NCBI GenBank assembly: GCA_050291935.1
Contig: JBNKKR010000003.1
Span: 73,609 to 137,608 of the forward strand
Reading direction: 5' to 3'
Origin: Desulfocapsa sp050291935
GTDB taxonomy: Bacteria > Desulfobacterota > Desulfobulbia > Desulfobulbales > Desulfocapsaceae
DNA length: 64,000 bases
The position numbers were made by a program, and so were the translations under genes. Below are positions 36,704 to 45,241 of this stretch, piece after piece (position 1 is the first letter of the stretch; every line of letters starts with the position of its first letter). The notes beneath the pieces are model-generated. The model ran no database searches and had not been told where the DNA came from. It worked only from the letters and a program-made list of their open reading frames with translations.

Positions 36704-37529
36704 TGTTTGTAATGTGAGCAAGATTTATGGCCATTCCTGCGGTCAATGTCTTGATCTGACGGGAGTTGAACAGGACCGGGCCATCTGCCCCAGATGCAAC
36801 TCGGTGGTGGCAATCAACAGAGTGAGTCTCACCTGCAACAAAGGTGAGATCCTTGGGATCGTTGGTGAGTCCGGGAGCGGGAAATCCACACTCCTGCAAC
36901 TTATCTATCAAGACAAATCGGTAAGCAGTGGTGAAATCTATTTTGCAGGCATCACTGGTTCAGATGGCAATCTTCTCAATATACTGAATCTTCCGGTCTC
37001 CAGGCGTTCACAACTACGCAATAAGATGATGTCCATGATCTATCAAAGTCCCCGGCTTGGTCTCAACTTTTTATTTTCTGCAGGGGGAAATATCGCCGAG
37101 CGAATTATTGGATCGGGCGAAAGACGCTATGCGACTATCCGTGACAAGAGCCTTAGCTATTTTGATCGTATTGAGATGGAAAGCAGCCGTATCGATAACT
37201 ATCCCGAGGAATTTTCCGGCGGGCAACAACAACGGATTCAAATCGCCAAAGCACTATCCTCTTCGCCCAAACTCTTACTCCTTGATGAGCCAACCACTGG
37301 ACTTGATGTTTCTGTCCAGGCAAAAATCCTTGATTTAATAAAAGAACTTCAGCAGGAAATGGGATTTTCGATGATCATTGTTTCCCACGATCTGGGGGTC
37401 ATCAATCATCTCACCGACATTACCATGGTGATGAAACATGGCAGTTTGGTGGAATACGGTCTCACCGACCAGATCCTTGAAGATCCGCAGCACCCATACA
37501 CCCAACTCCTTGTTTCCAGCATACTATAG
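36693..37529 (+). CDS. phnK: C-P lyase subunit PhnK (ABC-type ATPase) with a Cys-rich insertion
   Basis: 278 aa from the ATG at 36693; a longer frame from 36591 lies within phnJ. It has Walker A GESGSGKST, signature FSGGQQQRIQIAKAL and Walker B LLLLDEPTTGLDVS. Before the first strand of the ATPase core it carries SCGQC and CPRC separated by about 18 residues, which could form a zinc site; E. coli PhnK lacks this. PhnK docks on the PhnGHIJ core. Confidence 0.93.
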   Translation: MLLDVCNVSKIYGHSCGQCLDLTGVEQDRAICPRCNSVVAINRVSLTCNKGEILGIVGESGSGKSTLLQLIYQDKSVSSGEIYFAGITGSDGNLLNILNLPVSRRSQLRNKMMSMIYQSPRLGLNFLFSAGGNIAERIIGSGERRYATIRDKSLSYFDRIEMESSRIDNYPEEFSGGQQQRIQIAKALSSSPKLLLLDEPTTGLDVSVQAKILDLIKELQQEMGFSMIIVSHDLGVINHLTDITMVMKHGSLVEYGLTDQILEDPQHPYTQLLVSSIL

Positions 37530-37537
37530 GATAAAAA

Positions 37538-38302
37538 ATGAGCGCAAACATGCCAACGCCAAACAGTGATCCTCAAGAGAAAAAGCTTGAAGTACGTAAT
37601 ATTGAGAAAAGTTTCACTTTGCATAACCGGGATGCCTGCAAAGTACATGGTTTTTCCAATGTAAGTTTTTCGGTGGGTAAAGGTGAGCTCCTTGCCCTTA
37701 CTGGTCCAAGTGGAGTTGGAAAATCCTCAATTTTAAAAGCCATTTTCAGGACCTATCTTACAAGTTCAGGGAGCATTCTTTTTTATCGTGATGGTAAATC
37801 GGTGATAGATCTTGCCTCCTGTTCCGAGAGCCAGGTGCTCACCATGCGTAAATACGAGATGGGCTTTGTCACCCAATTTTTAAAGATTCTCCCTCGCATC
37901 TCTGCCATCCAGGCAGTGGCTGCACCGCTTATTGAGCTTGGAGAAGAGGAACAATCTTCTCTCTTTTTGGCCGCCACCCTCCTTGATCAACTGGGTATTC
38001 GCGAAGAACTTTTTCACCTCTCACCCCTCACCTTTTCCGGTGGCGAAAAACAACGGGTAAATATAGCACGAGGAGTTATAGCACCAAAAGAACTTCTCTT
38101 ACTCGATGAACCCACCGCATCACTTGATGAAAAAAGTTCCGACAGTGTCCTTGCCCATCTGCTCAAATTAAAAGAAAAAGGCGTTGCCATGATCGGCATT
38201 TTCCACGATCCGGCCAAAATTAAAAGGGTGGCAGACAAGCAATATGAAGTGTGCAGACAACAGACAACTGCAGCGAATGCATTTCACCAGGAGGCCGCCT
38301 GA
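37538..38302 (+). CDS. phnL: C-P lyase accessory ATPase PhnL
   Basis: 254 aa. ABC ATPase with Walker A GPSGVGKSS, signature FSGGEKQRVNIARG and Walker B LLLLDEPTASLDE. LRKYEMGFVTQFLKILPRISA is characteristic of PhnL. It binds PhnK in the assembled complex. Its stop codon overlaps the phnM start (TGATG). Confidence 0.94.
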   Translation: MSANMPTPNSDPQEKKLEVRNIEKSFTLHNRDACKVHGFSNVSFSVGKGELLALTGPSGVGKSSILKAIFRTYLTSSGSILFYRDGKSVIDLASCSESQVLTMRKYEMGFVTQFLKILPRISAIQAVAAPLIELGEEEQSSLFLAATLLDQLGIREELFHLSPLTFSGGEKQRVNIARGVIAPKELLLLDEPTASLDEKSSDSVLAHLLKLKEKGVAMIGIFHDPAKIKRVADKQYEVCRQQTTAANAFHQEAA

Positions 38303-39459
38303 TGCAACGACTTGTACTGCGCTCAAAACGAGTACTTATCAAAGACTCCATTCAACCGGCAGATATTGTAATTAAAAACGGTGAAATCAGTGAAGTACAG
38401 GCCCACAATTCCGACCACCATGCCATGGACTTTGGCAACCGGCTCATCGTTCCCGGTTTTGTTGATCTTCACTCAGATGCCATAGAAAAAGAAATAGAAC
38501 CACGACCAGGGGCCCAGTTTCCGGTGGCCTCAGCCCTGGTGGAACTGGATAAAAAATTGACCATGGCAGGAATCACCACCATGTTCCATGCCATCGGCTT
38601 TAACGATGCGGCAATCACAGGCTACAGGGCCACCAAACTTGCAGCAGCAGTGATCAGAGATATTTATGATGCCAACCAGTCGCGTTTGACTGTGGACAAC
38701 TTTGTCCATGCCCGTTTTGAAGTAACCTCATTTGAGTCGGTGGGCACCATTAAGGAGTTGATTGAGCAAAATCTGATCCAGATGCTCTCGGTTATGGATC
38801 ATACGCCTGGGCAGGGCCAGTTTAAGTCCATAGAGACATGGAAAGAGTTTCACCTCCCGGTCTATAAGTTATCCGATGCGGATGCCGATGAGATCATCCG
38901 TCAAAAGCAGAGAGGGCAGGCCAGATCGTTTATGATTGTAGAAGATATTCTCCGCTTTGCCGGTGAGCACAATCTTATCCTTCTTTCCCATGACGATGAC
39001 ACTCCTTTAAAGGTAAGCCTGCTCAAAGACATGGGTGTTACCATTTCCGAGTTCCCGCTGGATATTGAAGTGGCCACCTTTGCCAAAGACCATGGTGTGG
39101 CCACCGGAATGGGCGCACCCAATGTGGTTCGGGGGAAAAGCCAGAGCGGCAACGTCTCGGCAAGGGAACTTATTGCCGAAAACAGATGCGACTTTCTCTG
39201 CTCCGATTACCACCCAAGTTCCATGCTCCAGGCCCCTTACGCTGCCCATAAAGAGTTGGGCATTCCCATCGAGACCTGTTTTAACATGGTGAGTAGAACT
39301 CCTGCAAAACTGGCAGGCCTAAACGATAGAGGAGAAATTGCTCCTGGGAAAAAAGCCGATATTGTCGTGATCGAAGATAATTCCATTCCAACAGTGGTCC
39401 TTACGTTAAAAGAAGGAACAGCGGTGTATAATGGCACCGGTTGTCTCTGTGGTGAATAA
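38302..39459 (+). CDS. phnM: Alpha-D-ribose 1-methylphosphonate 5-triphosphate diphosphatase
   Basis: 385 aa from the ATG at 38302, coupled to phnL. Amidohydrolase-superfamily features: metal-binding VDLHSDAIEKE near residue 53, later His/Asp-containing segments (LLSHDDD and SDYHPSSM), and APGKKADIVVIED at the end. It removes pyrophosphate from the PhnI product before PhnJ acts. Confidence 0.95.
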   Translation: MQRLVLRSKRVLIKDSIQPADIVIKNGEISEVQAHNSDHHAMDFGNRLIVPGFVDLHSDAIEKEIEPRPGAQFPVASALVELDKKLTMAGITTMFHAIGFNDAAITGYRATKLAAAVIRDIYDANQSRLTVDNFVHARFEVTSFESVGTIKELIEQNLIQMLSVMDHTPGQGQFKSIETWKEFHLPVYKLSDADADEIIRQKQRGQARSFMIVEDILRFAGEHNLILLSHDDDTPLKVSLLKDMGVTISEFPLDIEVATFAKDHGVATGMGAPNVVRGKSQSGNVSARELIAENRCDFLCSDYHPSSMLQAPYAAHKELGIPIETCFNMVSRTPAKLAGLNDRGEIAPGKKADIVVIEDNSIPTVVLTLKEGTAVYNGTGCLCGE

Positions 39460-39461
39460 CA

Positions 39462-39641
39462 ATGGTATATATTGAAGCCCACGGACAGGAACCCGAGACC
39501 AACCTCAGCTCCTACCCCCTTATTTCCAAAAAGGCACGGGTCCTTAATTCTAAACTTGGCAGGTACACTGAAATTCGCCCCTATGTGGAATGTATCGAAT
39601 CAAGTGTGGCAAATAAGGTAACAAGGTTTTGCAAGCTTTGA
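39462..39641 (+). pseudogene. Remnant of a phn-operon hexapeptide-repeat transferase
   Basis: 59 codons directly after phnM. The stretch PLISKKARVLNSKLGRYTEI matches the start of the left-handed beta-helix acyltransferases that often stand in phn operons (typically about 200 aa). After about residue 45 the repeats are lost and the frame stops inside the phnN start. An internal deletion probably removed most of the gene. The remaining peptide is unlikely to be an enzyme. Confidence 0.65.
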
Positions 39642-40180
39642 AAATTGTACTTATCACAGGGCCCAGTGGTGCAGGAAAAGATAGTTTGCTCAAAATGGCA
39701 GGTAAGCATTTTAAAGATGACAAGCAGGTATATTTTGCCAAACGCTATATAACAAGATCACCTGACAGTAATGAACAAAACTATTATTTGGATAAAAAAG
39801 GCTTTTCTCTATTGCAAGAGCATGATTTTTTTATTTCTTCCTGGCAGGCACACGGTAACTCCTATGGAATTGGTCGTAGCGAGTTTTCGAAAATTTGCGG
39901 AAACTCCCTGGTCATTATCTCTATTTCGAGAACCAAAATAGCCGATTTTGAAAACCTGTTTCCCGACGTGACAACCCTGTGCATACAAGTGGAAGAAAGT
40001 GTCCTCAAAAATCGATTAGTAACAAGGGGAAGAGAGGATAGCTCTGCCATCGAAAGCCGTCTCAGGAGATACGCAATTCCCTTTTCCGCCAGAAAGCTGC
40101 TGATGTTTGACAATTCAGCATCTATTGAACACAGTGGGGAGCAGTTTATTAGCCTGCTCAGCTCAATACTAACAGGATAG
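39629..40180 (+). CDS. phnN: Ribose 1,5-bisphosphate phosphokinase
   Basis: 183 aa from a TTG at 39629; a TTG at 39638 is possible. Walker A GPSGAGKDSLL and the guanylate-kinase-like segments RYITRSPDSNEQNYYL and ISISRTKIADFE identify PhnN, which makes phosphoribosyl diphosphate from ribose 1,5-bisphosphate. Overlap with the broken upstream frame suggests the deletion there also replaced the original phnN start. Confidence 0.92.
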   Translation: MQALKIVLITGPSGAGKDSLLKMAGKHFKDDKQVYFAKRYITRSPDSNEQNYYLDKKGFSLLQEHDFFISSWQAHGNSYGIGRSEFSKICGNSLVIISISRTKIADFENLFPDVTTLCIQVEESVLKNRLVTRGREDSSAIESRLRRYAIPFSARKLLMFDNSASIEHSGEQFISLLSSILTG

Positions 40181-40184
40181 CACC

Positions 40185-40880
40185 ATGCGATACGGTCTCT
40201 ACTTTTCCCCAGCCCCTTCTTCCACCCTTTGGGAAATTGGTTGCAAATGGCTTGGTCGTGATGCACAAAGCCTGCGGAAATACATACAACCAGAAGTTGC
40301 AGGGATCTCCCCGGCAGAGCTCTTTCAACTTACCAACAATCCAAGAAGATACGGTCTTCATGGGACCCTGAAGGCCCCTTTTCGGATGCAACAAACACAG
40401 AGTGTTCAGGATCTCATTAAGGCCGTCAGAATTTTTTGTTTAGCCCGTAAAACATGTGTAACTCCCCCCCTTGCACTCCACGTAATAGACAACTTTTTCT
40501 GTTTATCCCCCCAGCAGCCGTCATCACAACTCAACACTCTGGCGGCGGACTGTGTTCACCAATTTATGCCATTTCAGGCCCCAGCCACTCAAGATGAACT
40601 CATTAGAAGACGGACAGCAGGGCTAAGCAGCCAGGAAGAACAAAATCTTATCAGATGGGGATATCCGTATGTTATGGAGCAGTTTCGTTTTCACCTGACT
40701 CTTAGCAACAAAGTAGTTGACGCAAACAAAAGGAATTTACTGCAAAGCAGCCTAATGGAACTATTTGCGGGAGTACTAGGAAAGCCACTTATTATCGACG
40801 CCATTTCAATATTTGTTGAGCCTGCACCTGGAGACGATTTTTATCTCCTTGGTCGCTACCCTTTTGGTCAGGCGGGTTAA
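40185..40880 (+). CDS. DUF1045 phosphonate-operon protein, 2H phosphoesterase type
   Basis: 231 aa. It has the two His-x-Thr motifs of the 2H phosphoesterase superfamily, HGTL at residue 59 and HLTL at residue 170, plus the opening RYGLYFSPAP typical of DUF1045. This family is found only with C-P lyase genes. 2H enzymes usually open cyclic phosphates, and the window lacks phnP, whose product hydrolyses the 1,2-cyclic phosphate made by PhnJ, so this protein may fill that step (inference). It starts 4 nt after phnN and ends the operon. Confidence 0.85.
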   Translation: MRYGLYFSPAPSSTLWEIGCKWLGRDAQSLRKYIQPEVAGISPAELFQLTNNPRRYGLHGTLKAPFRMQQTQSVQDLIKAVRIFCLARKTCVTPPLALHVIDNFFCLSPQQPSSQLNTLAADCVHQFMPFQAPATQDELIRRRTAGLSSQEEQNLIRWGYPYVMEQFRFHLTLSNKVVDANKRNLLQSSLMELFAGVLGKPLIIDAISIFVEPAPGDDFYLLGRYPFGQAG

Positions 40881-40907
40881 TAATTAACAAAAATTTTCTG
40901 CGTACCC

Positions 40908-40941
40908 AAAAAAGAATATTTGACAAAAAAATAATTTATTG
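40908..40941 (+). repeat. Direct repeat A flanking the DUF4143 ATPase/RAYT segment
   Basis: It contains AAAAAGAATATTTGACAAAA followed by an A-run and TAATTT-TTGT, and matches 42628-42662 with one length change in the A-run and a few substitutions. The copy includes the ATPase stop codon. The two copies bracket about 1.7 kb. Confidence 0.75.
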
Positions 40942-42285
40942 TCTTTTCAGGCAATGCTTCGCAAGTCTTTGCCATTCCTCTACCATATACAATGGAATAG
41001 ACAGAATATCATCATGCCAGGAAAGATCATGACCTGAGAAACGAAGACCAAATGGTGTGGCGCTGTGCTCTTGCAGAAATAAACGCATACTTTTCAGGCT
41101 ACCTGTTTTTCCGGCCTTTACCTCCACGGGCAAAACATATTGACCGTAACCCAGAAGGTAATCCACCTCCGCCTGACTGTTTTTTGCTTCTCTCACCCAA
41201 AAAAAGAGCTTTTGCTCCTCATACTCTTCGGTCATACTTAGAAGTTGCTGTCCCACATACTGTTCAGCAACACTTCCACGATTAACAGTCATTAATTCTT
41301 TCAACATTAACTCCGGCTCAAGTCCCAAAGAACGCTGCATCAGACCGACATCCAAGAATATCATTTTGAATTTTTTATGATTGACCTGGGCATCAAGTGG
41401 AATGCCATTACCAGAAGAGTGACAGATTTGGTGCAGACACCGAGAATCTTCAAGAAGCTCTATACCATTTTTCAGATCTCGACTTTGAAAATTTGGGTTA
41501 ATATGGGTGTACTTTATTTGTTGGCCCACCAAACGTGGGATTGCCCGAAAAACATCCTTAAGGTGCTTATGTTTAGCGGTAGAGGCATATTTAGAGAAAT
41601 CAGCCTGATATGTCTGCAGAATTGAAGACTGAAGCCTTTTTATTTCTGCAGGAGACACTTTCTCCTTGAAGGCCAATACCGCTGCAGGCATCCCGCCGAT
41701 GATGAGATACCTCCTAAGCAGTTTTTCGAGTTCATTATGAAAAACAGTTTCAACTTTATCTGTTGGTAACAGGCTGGAAAGATAGTGAACCAATTTCTCC
41801 TTGCCAATACCGCGTAAAAACTCATAAAATGAGAGAGGTCCCATAAAAATGGAACTGACCCTGCCCACCGGCATCCGGAAGTCAGCGCTGTGGAAGATAA
41901 ACTCTAAAAGTGAGCCTGCGCCTATGACATGCAGTTCAGGCATCTTTTCAAAGAAATAGCGCATTGCCATAATTGCTTGGGGGCATTCCTGAATTTCATC
42001 AAGAAACAGTAAGGTAGAGCCGGGGAGTATCTCATGCTCCAGAAGAATCGAGAGTTTGTCAATTATCTCATTCACTTTCAAGGTATCAAAGCAAGCGGCA
42101 ACTTCCGGTTGCTCCTCAAAGTTGACGGTTAGACAGTCCTGAAAATGCGTCTGGCCAAAGTGTTCGACAGAGTAGGTCTTACCAACTTGACGAGCACCCC
42201 GCACAAGAAGAGGTCTCCTGGTTTTACTTAATTTCCAGTCTGCTAATACTGTATCAATATTACGACCTAAATACTTTTTGAACAT
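40936..42285 (-). CDS. AAA+ ATPase with DUF4143 domain
   Basis: 449 aa from the ATG at 42285 (GGGGTG upstream); the longer frame to 42564 crosses the transposase relic. Walker A RGARQVGKT near residue 32 and Walker B LLFLDEIQ. The C-terminal DUF4143 nuclease-like part has FWVREAKNSQAEVDYLL and PVEVKAGKTGSLKSM. Members are widespread, move often and have unknown function. It is inserted between direct repeats next to the phn operon and is distantly like the intact copy at 56715-58040. Confidence 0.9.
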   Translation of the reverse strand: MFKKYLGRNIDTVLADWKLSKTRRPLLVRGARQVGKTYSVEHFGQTHFQDCLTVNFEEQPEVAACFDTLKVNEIIDKLSILLEHEILPGSTLLFLDEIQECPQAIMAMRYFFEKMPELHVIGAGSLLEFIFHSADFRMPVGRVSSIFMGPLSFYEFLRGIGKEKLVHYLSSLLPTDKVETVFHNELEKLLRRYLIIGGMPAAVLAFKEKVSPAEIKRLQSSILQTYQADFSKYASTAKHKHLKDVFRAIPRLVGQQIKYTHINPNFQSRDLKNGIELLEDSRCLHQICHSSGNGIPLDAQVNHKKFKMIFLDVGLMQRSLGLEPELMLKELMTVNRGSVAEQYVGQQLLSMTEEYEEQKLFFWVREAKNSQAEVDYLLGYGQYVLPVEVKAGKTGSLKSMRLFLQEHSATPFGLRFSGHDLSWHDDILSIPLYMVEEWQRLAKHCLKRQ

Positions 42286-42372
42286 TTTCACCCCCCAAAA
42301 AAAGAATATACTACAGAAAACAAAAAGAAGTTTACGTATTTTTTTGCAGAAAATCAAGACATGTTTGAATAA

Positions 42373-42612
42373 GAGAAAGAAGGGCAACTGTTTCGCGGTC
42401 GCTACAAGTCGGTACTGATAGAGGCCGACAGCCACCTCCTGGAGGTGTTGCGGTATATCCACCGGAACCCTGTAAAGGCCGGTATCGTAAAATCTCTTCA
42501 TGATTTTCCATGGAGCAGCCACCAAGACTATATCTCCAGGGCAAAGAAATGGTCGTGGCTGCACAAGGGTGATCTTTTGGCCATGCTAGCGGGATCAAGA
42601 CGGTGCTTATAA
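42373..42612 (+). pseudogene. REP-associated tyrosine transposase (RAYT) C-terminal fragment
   Basis: An 80-codon frame bounded by a stop upstream reads LFRGRYKSVLIEADSHLLE, then RYIHRNPVKAGIV and DFPWSSHQDYI, a typical RAYT C-terminal region. The N-terminal half with the HUH motif and the catalytic Tyr are missing. RAYTs mobilise short palindromic REP sequences; REP-like repeats occur at 44883-44976 and 53967. Confidence 0.85.
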
Positions 42613-42627
42613 CTTCTTCTCGCGTCC

Positions 42628-42662
42628 GAAAAAGAATATTTGACAAAAAAAATAATTTGTTG
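42628..42662 (+). repeat. Direct repeat B flanking the DUF4143 ATPase/RAYT segment
   Basis: Second copy of the repeat at 40908-40941. It lies just after the RAYT fragment and before the Trp leader. Confidence 0.75.
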
Positions 42663-42710
42663 TTTCTTCGAGCAAAACAAAGATCACTTTACTATTTTAG
42701 GTTTTTCCCT

Positions 42711-42800
42711 ATGCAGACACCTTTTCCCGCACATACTAAGCCGCAAGTACGTTGGCGCAACTGGCGAACCTGGCAAAACAGAGGTGACGGAAGTCGGTGA
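42711..42800 (+). CDS. trpL: Trp-codon leader peptide (attenuation)
   Basis: 29 codons ending in TGA. Three Trp codons stand close together at 42753, 42762 and 42771 (VRWRNWRTWQ), an extreme enrichment for so short a frame. A perfect terminator hairpin follows 35 nt later and the anthranilate synthase gene next. This is the layout of ribosome-mediated attenuation: Trp shortage stalls the ribosome on these codons and lets transcription continue. AGG lies 9 nt before the ATG, a weak site. An upstream in-frame extension to 42603 is not needed. Confidence 0.8.
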   Translation: MQTPFPAHTKPQVRWRNWRTWQNRGDGSR

Positions 42801-42834
42801 CTGCGTAGCGGAAGGAAATATTGAGTTAACCCTT

Positions 42835-42880
42835 AACCCCATGCAGACCTTCTTCGGGTCTGCATGGGGTTATTGTTTTT
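42835..42880 (+). terminator. Attenuator terminator before the anthranilate synthase gene
   Basis: AACCCCATGCAGACC (42835-42849) pairs perfectly over 15 bp with 42857-42871, then ATTGTTTTT. The 5' arm shares ATGCAGAC with the first bases of the leader peptide (42711-42718), so the 3' arm could alternatively pair there. Confidence 0.9.
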
Positions 42881-42948
42881 AGACAAATCACTTCTCCCTG
42901 TGGACCTATCGAAGAGAGGTCGTGCCAAGACCCCACAGGAGAGAAAAG

Positions 42949-44847
42949 ATGCAGCATTTACTGCAAAAGCTATTTCAAGGTTCCACCCCATTTTGTGCTA
43001 TTCAAAAACAGGATAGTGACGAAATCCGGCTATTCACCGGAAAAGCCCACCAGTTCAACAAACTATCTGAAATTCCAAGAAAGGCAAGCGCCCTCAATAA
43101 AAAAACCACCTACGACACCATCGCTATTATCCCCTTTAATCAAATACGTGAGCGAGGATATAGGGCCCATGATGAGGGAGAAAAAATCCTCTGTATTGAG
43201 ATAGTGGAACAGGCAAGTTTTGAGCTCTCATCTTTTATCCGGGCACTCCCGGACACCCGGATCGACTTTGCCACACCATTTTCCTACCACCAGAGTGAAA
43301 ATGAATACAAACAGACCATTCAAAAAATCATAGACGATGAAATAGGTATGGGCGAAGGAGCAAACTTTGTAATTCCACGGGAGGGATCGGGACAACTCCG
43401 TGAGTTTACACAAGAGAAAGCATTCGCTATTTTTCGGACCATCCTCACAAATGATTATGGCACATACTGGAAGTTTATTTTTTATGATGGCAATACCACC
43501 TTTATCGGCTCCACCCCAGAACGTCACCTGCTCGTCAAGGATGGAAATGTCAAAATGAACCCTATTAGCGGAACCTTTAAAAAAGACCGCACCTTGCAAA
43601 ACCGAAAAGCATTTAAAAATGATCTTCTCCACTTTTTAAACGACCAAAAGGAAATTAATGAGCTCTTTATGGTGGTGAATGAAGAACTTAAAATGATGGC
43701 CAAAATGTGCGATCAAGGAGGGAGCATTATTGGACCACTTGTAAAAGAAATGTCTGCACTTATTCACACTGAACATCTGCTTGTGGGAAAGAGTAGCAAG
43801 GATATCATGGAACTTTTTAGAGAATCCATGTTTGCCGCCACCGTTGTCGGCAGTCCGGTTGAAAATAGTTGTAATATCATTTCAAAATACAGTGACAGAT
43901 CGAGAAGATATTACGGCAGCGCCCTGATGCTTACTGGCCGGGACAAAAACGGACAAGCATTTCTTGATAGTCCTATTACCATCAGAACATTTGAAATTTC
44001 AAGCTCCGGCAAACTCCACTTCAGCGTTGGGGCGACACTGGTCAAAGACTCGTCGCCAGAAGAAGAATTACGGGAAACAAAGGCCAAGGGGAAAGCCATC
44101 CTATCAACTATTTCACCAGATACTGCCGATGGTCATTCCACAAGGATGTTACCTACGCTGTACAACGATGATGAAATTGCCGAAACCCTTGCCATGCGCA
44201 ATCAAACCCTCTCAACTTTTTGGTTTTTTAAACAGCAGGCAAAAAAACAATTTTCAACAAAGCATGCTCCCACCATTAGCCTTATCCATAATGGAGATGA
44301 CTTTCTCCATATGCTCAGCCATATGTTCCAATCCATGGGGATTCGCACCAAACTGTTTAGATTTGATGCATATATTCCAGAAAAGGACAATGCGGATATT
44401 ACCTTACTTGGCCCTGGCCCCGGTAATCCACTGGATGTCACCAATGAGAAAATAGCCCTGAACTACACCATTGCAAGCACCTTACTGGCAATGAAGAAAA
44501 AATCCCTCTTTATCTGCCTTGGACACCAAATTCTCTGTTCAGTACTGGGTTTTGAAGTTATCAGAAAAGAGACTCCGTTCCAGGGCTCCCAAGTTCAAAT
44601 TGATCTTTTTGGCAGAAATGAACTGGTGGGGTTTTACAATACATTTGTTCCTATCCAAACAACCACCTTGCCTGCAATGGAAACCTCCCTGCTTTCAACG
44701 ACACAAGAGCTCATCGCCATACGACACAAACATTTTATCGGTTACCAATTCCATCCGGAATCAATTCTCACTCAAAACGGCTACACAATTCTCCGGGAGA
44801 GCATAGCGTTCCTATTGGGGGAAAAATCCGTTCCAGTTCCATCGTAG
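42949..44847 (+). CDS. Fused anthranilate synthase (TrpEG), PhzE-like
   Basis: 632 aa from the ATG at 42949 (AGGAGAG upstream). The chorismate-binding part (about 1-420) has STPERHL, MNPISGT and the metal-binding ESMFAATVVGSP. The C-terminal class I glutamine amidotransferase (about 440-630) has LGPGPGNP, nucleophile Cys in CLGHQ and HPES with the His and Glu of the triad. Order and length fit TrpEG fusions and also PhzE (aminodeoxyisochorismate synthase). The Trp attenuator upstream argues for tryptophan synthesis. No other trp genes are nearby. Confidence 0.88.
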   Translation: MQHLLQKLFQGSTPFCAIQKQDSDEIRLFTGKAHQFNKLSEIPRKASALNKKTTYDTIAIIPFNQIRERGYRAHDEGEKILCIEIVEQASFELSSFIRALPDTRIDFATPFSYHQSENEYKQTIQKIIDDEIGMGEGANFVIPREGSGQLREFTQEKAFAIFRTILTNDYGTYWKFIFYDGNTTFIGSTPERHLLVKDGNVKMNPISGTFKKDRTLQNRKAFKNDLLHFLNDQKEINELFMVVNEELKMMAKMCDQGGSIIGPLVKEMSALIHTEHLLVGKSSKDIMELFRESMFAATVVGSPVENSCNIISKYSDRSRRYYGSALMLTGRDKNGQAFLDSPITIRTFEISSSGKLHFSVGATLVKDSSPEEELRETKAKGKAILSTISPDTADGHSTRMLPTLYNDDEIAETLAMRNQTLSTFWFFKQQAKKQFSTKHAPTISLIHNGDDFLHMLSHMFQSMGIRTKLFRFDAYIPEKDNADITLLGPGPGNPLDVTNEKIALNYTIASTLLAMKKKSLFICLGHQILCSVLGFEVIRKETPFQGSQVQIDLFGRNELVGFYNTFVPIQTTTLPAMETSLLSTTQELIAIRHKHFIGYQFHPESILTQNGYTILRESIAFLLGEKSVPVPS

Positions 44848-44882
44848 AACCATCTTTCTTCTCATTTGCACTGTTTTCTGCT

Positions 44883-44976
44883 AAAGCTGAGTTGAGCAGC
44901 TTGCCTGCTCGTACGAAACTTATGCCCTGGTGGTATAAAGCTGAGTTGAGCAGCTTGCCTGCTCGTACGAAACTTA
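44883..44976 (+). repeat. Two tandem REP-like palindromic repeats
   Basis: A unit of about 40 nt (AAAGCTGAGTTGAGCAGC, then TTGCCTGCTCGTACGAAACT) occurs at 44883-44922 and 44937-44976, 54 nt apart. The core GAGCAG-CTTGC-CTGCTC forms a hairpin. The intervening CCCTGGTGGTATAA recurs at 45006-45020 as a partial third unit. A further copy is at 53967-54003 and a diverged one lies in the NRPS gene at 5705-5739. Confidence 0.85.
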
Positions 44977-45052
44977 CACCACTCAAGGTGGTACTGAAAA
45001 GAGCACCCTGGCGGTATAAGAATGTAAGGATATAATTTCAAAGAGAGAGACC

Positions 45053-45241
45053 ATGCAATTAAACCGTATTCAAATCCAAATCTTTCAAAAACTTTGTAAG
45101 GCTCAAGAACAAGACGCTGATGAGTATGTTGCGCAACATTCCCTTGCGTTTTTAGGAATGCAGAAGAACTCGCTTAGCGACCTCAGTGAAGAGGAAGGAG
45201 ATACCTGGATCAACAAGGCCTATCTCCAGTCATTGGGATAA
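45053..45241 (+). CDS. Small hypothetical protein
   Basis: 62 aa, ATG preceded by AGAGAGA. Polar, Gln/Glu/Asp-rich and probably helical, with no recognised domain or membrane segment. It stands alone downstream of the REP-like repeats. Composition is protein-like, but coding status is uncertain. Confidence 0.45.
   Translation: MQLNRIQIQIFQKLCKAQEQDADEYVAQHSLAFLGMQKNSLSDLSEEEGDTWINKAYLQSLG

Noticed and set aside
44768..44986. 72-aa minus-strand frame with a repeated FVRAGKLLNSAL peptide
   Set aside because: It is a translation of the two REP-like repeats and overlaps the end of the anthranilate synthase gene; no ribosome-binding site.
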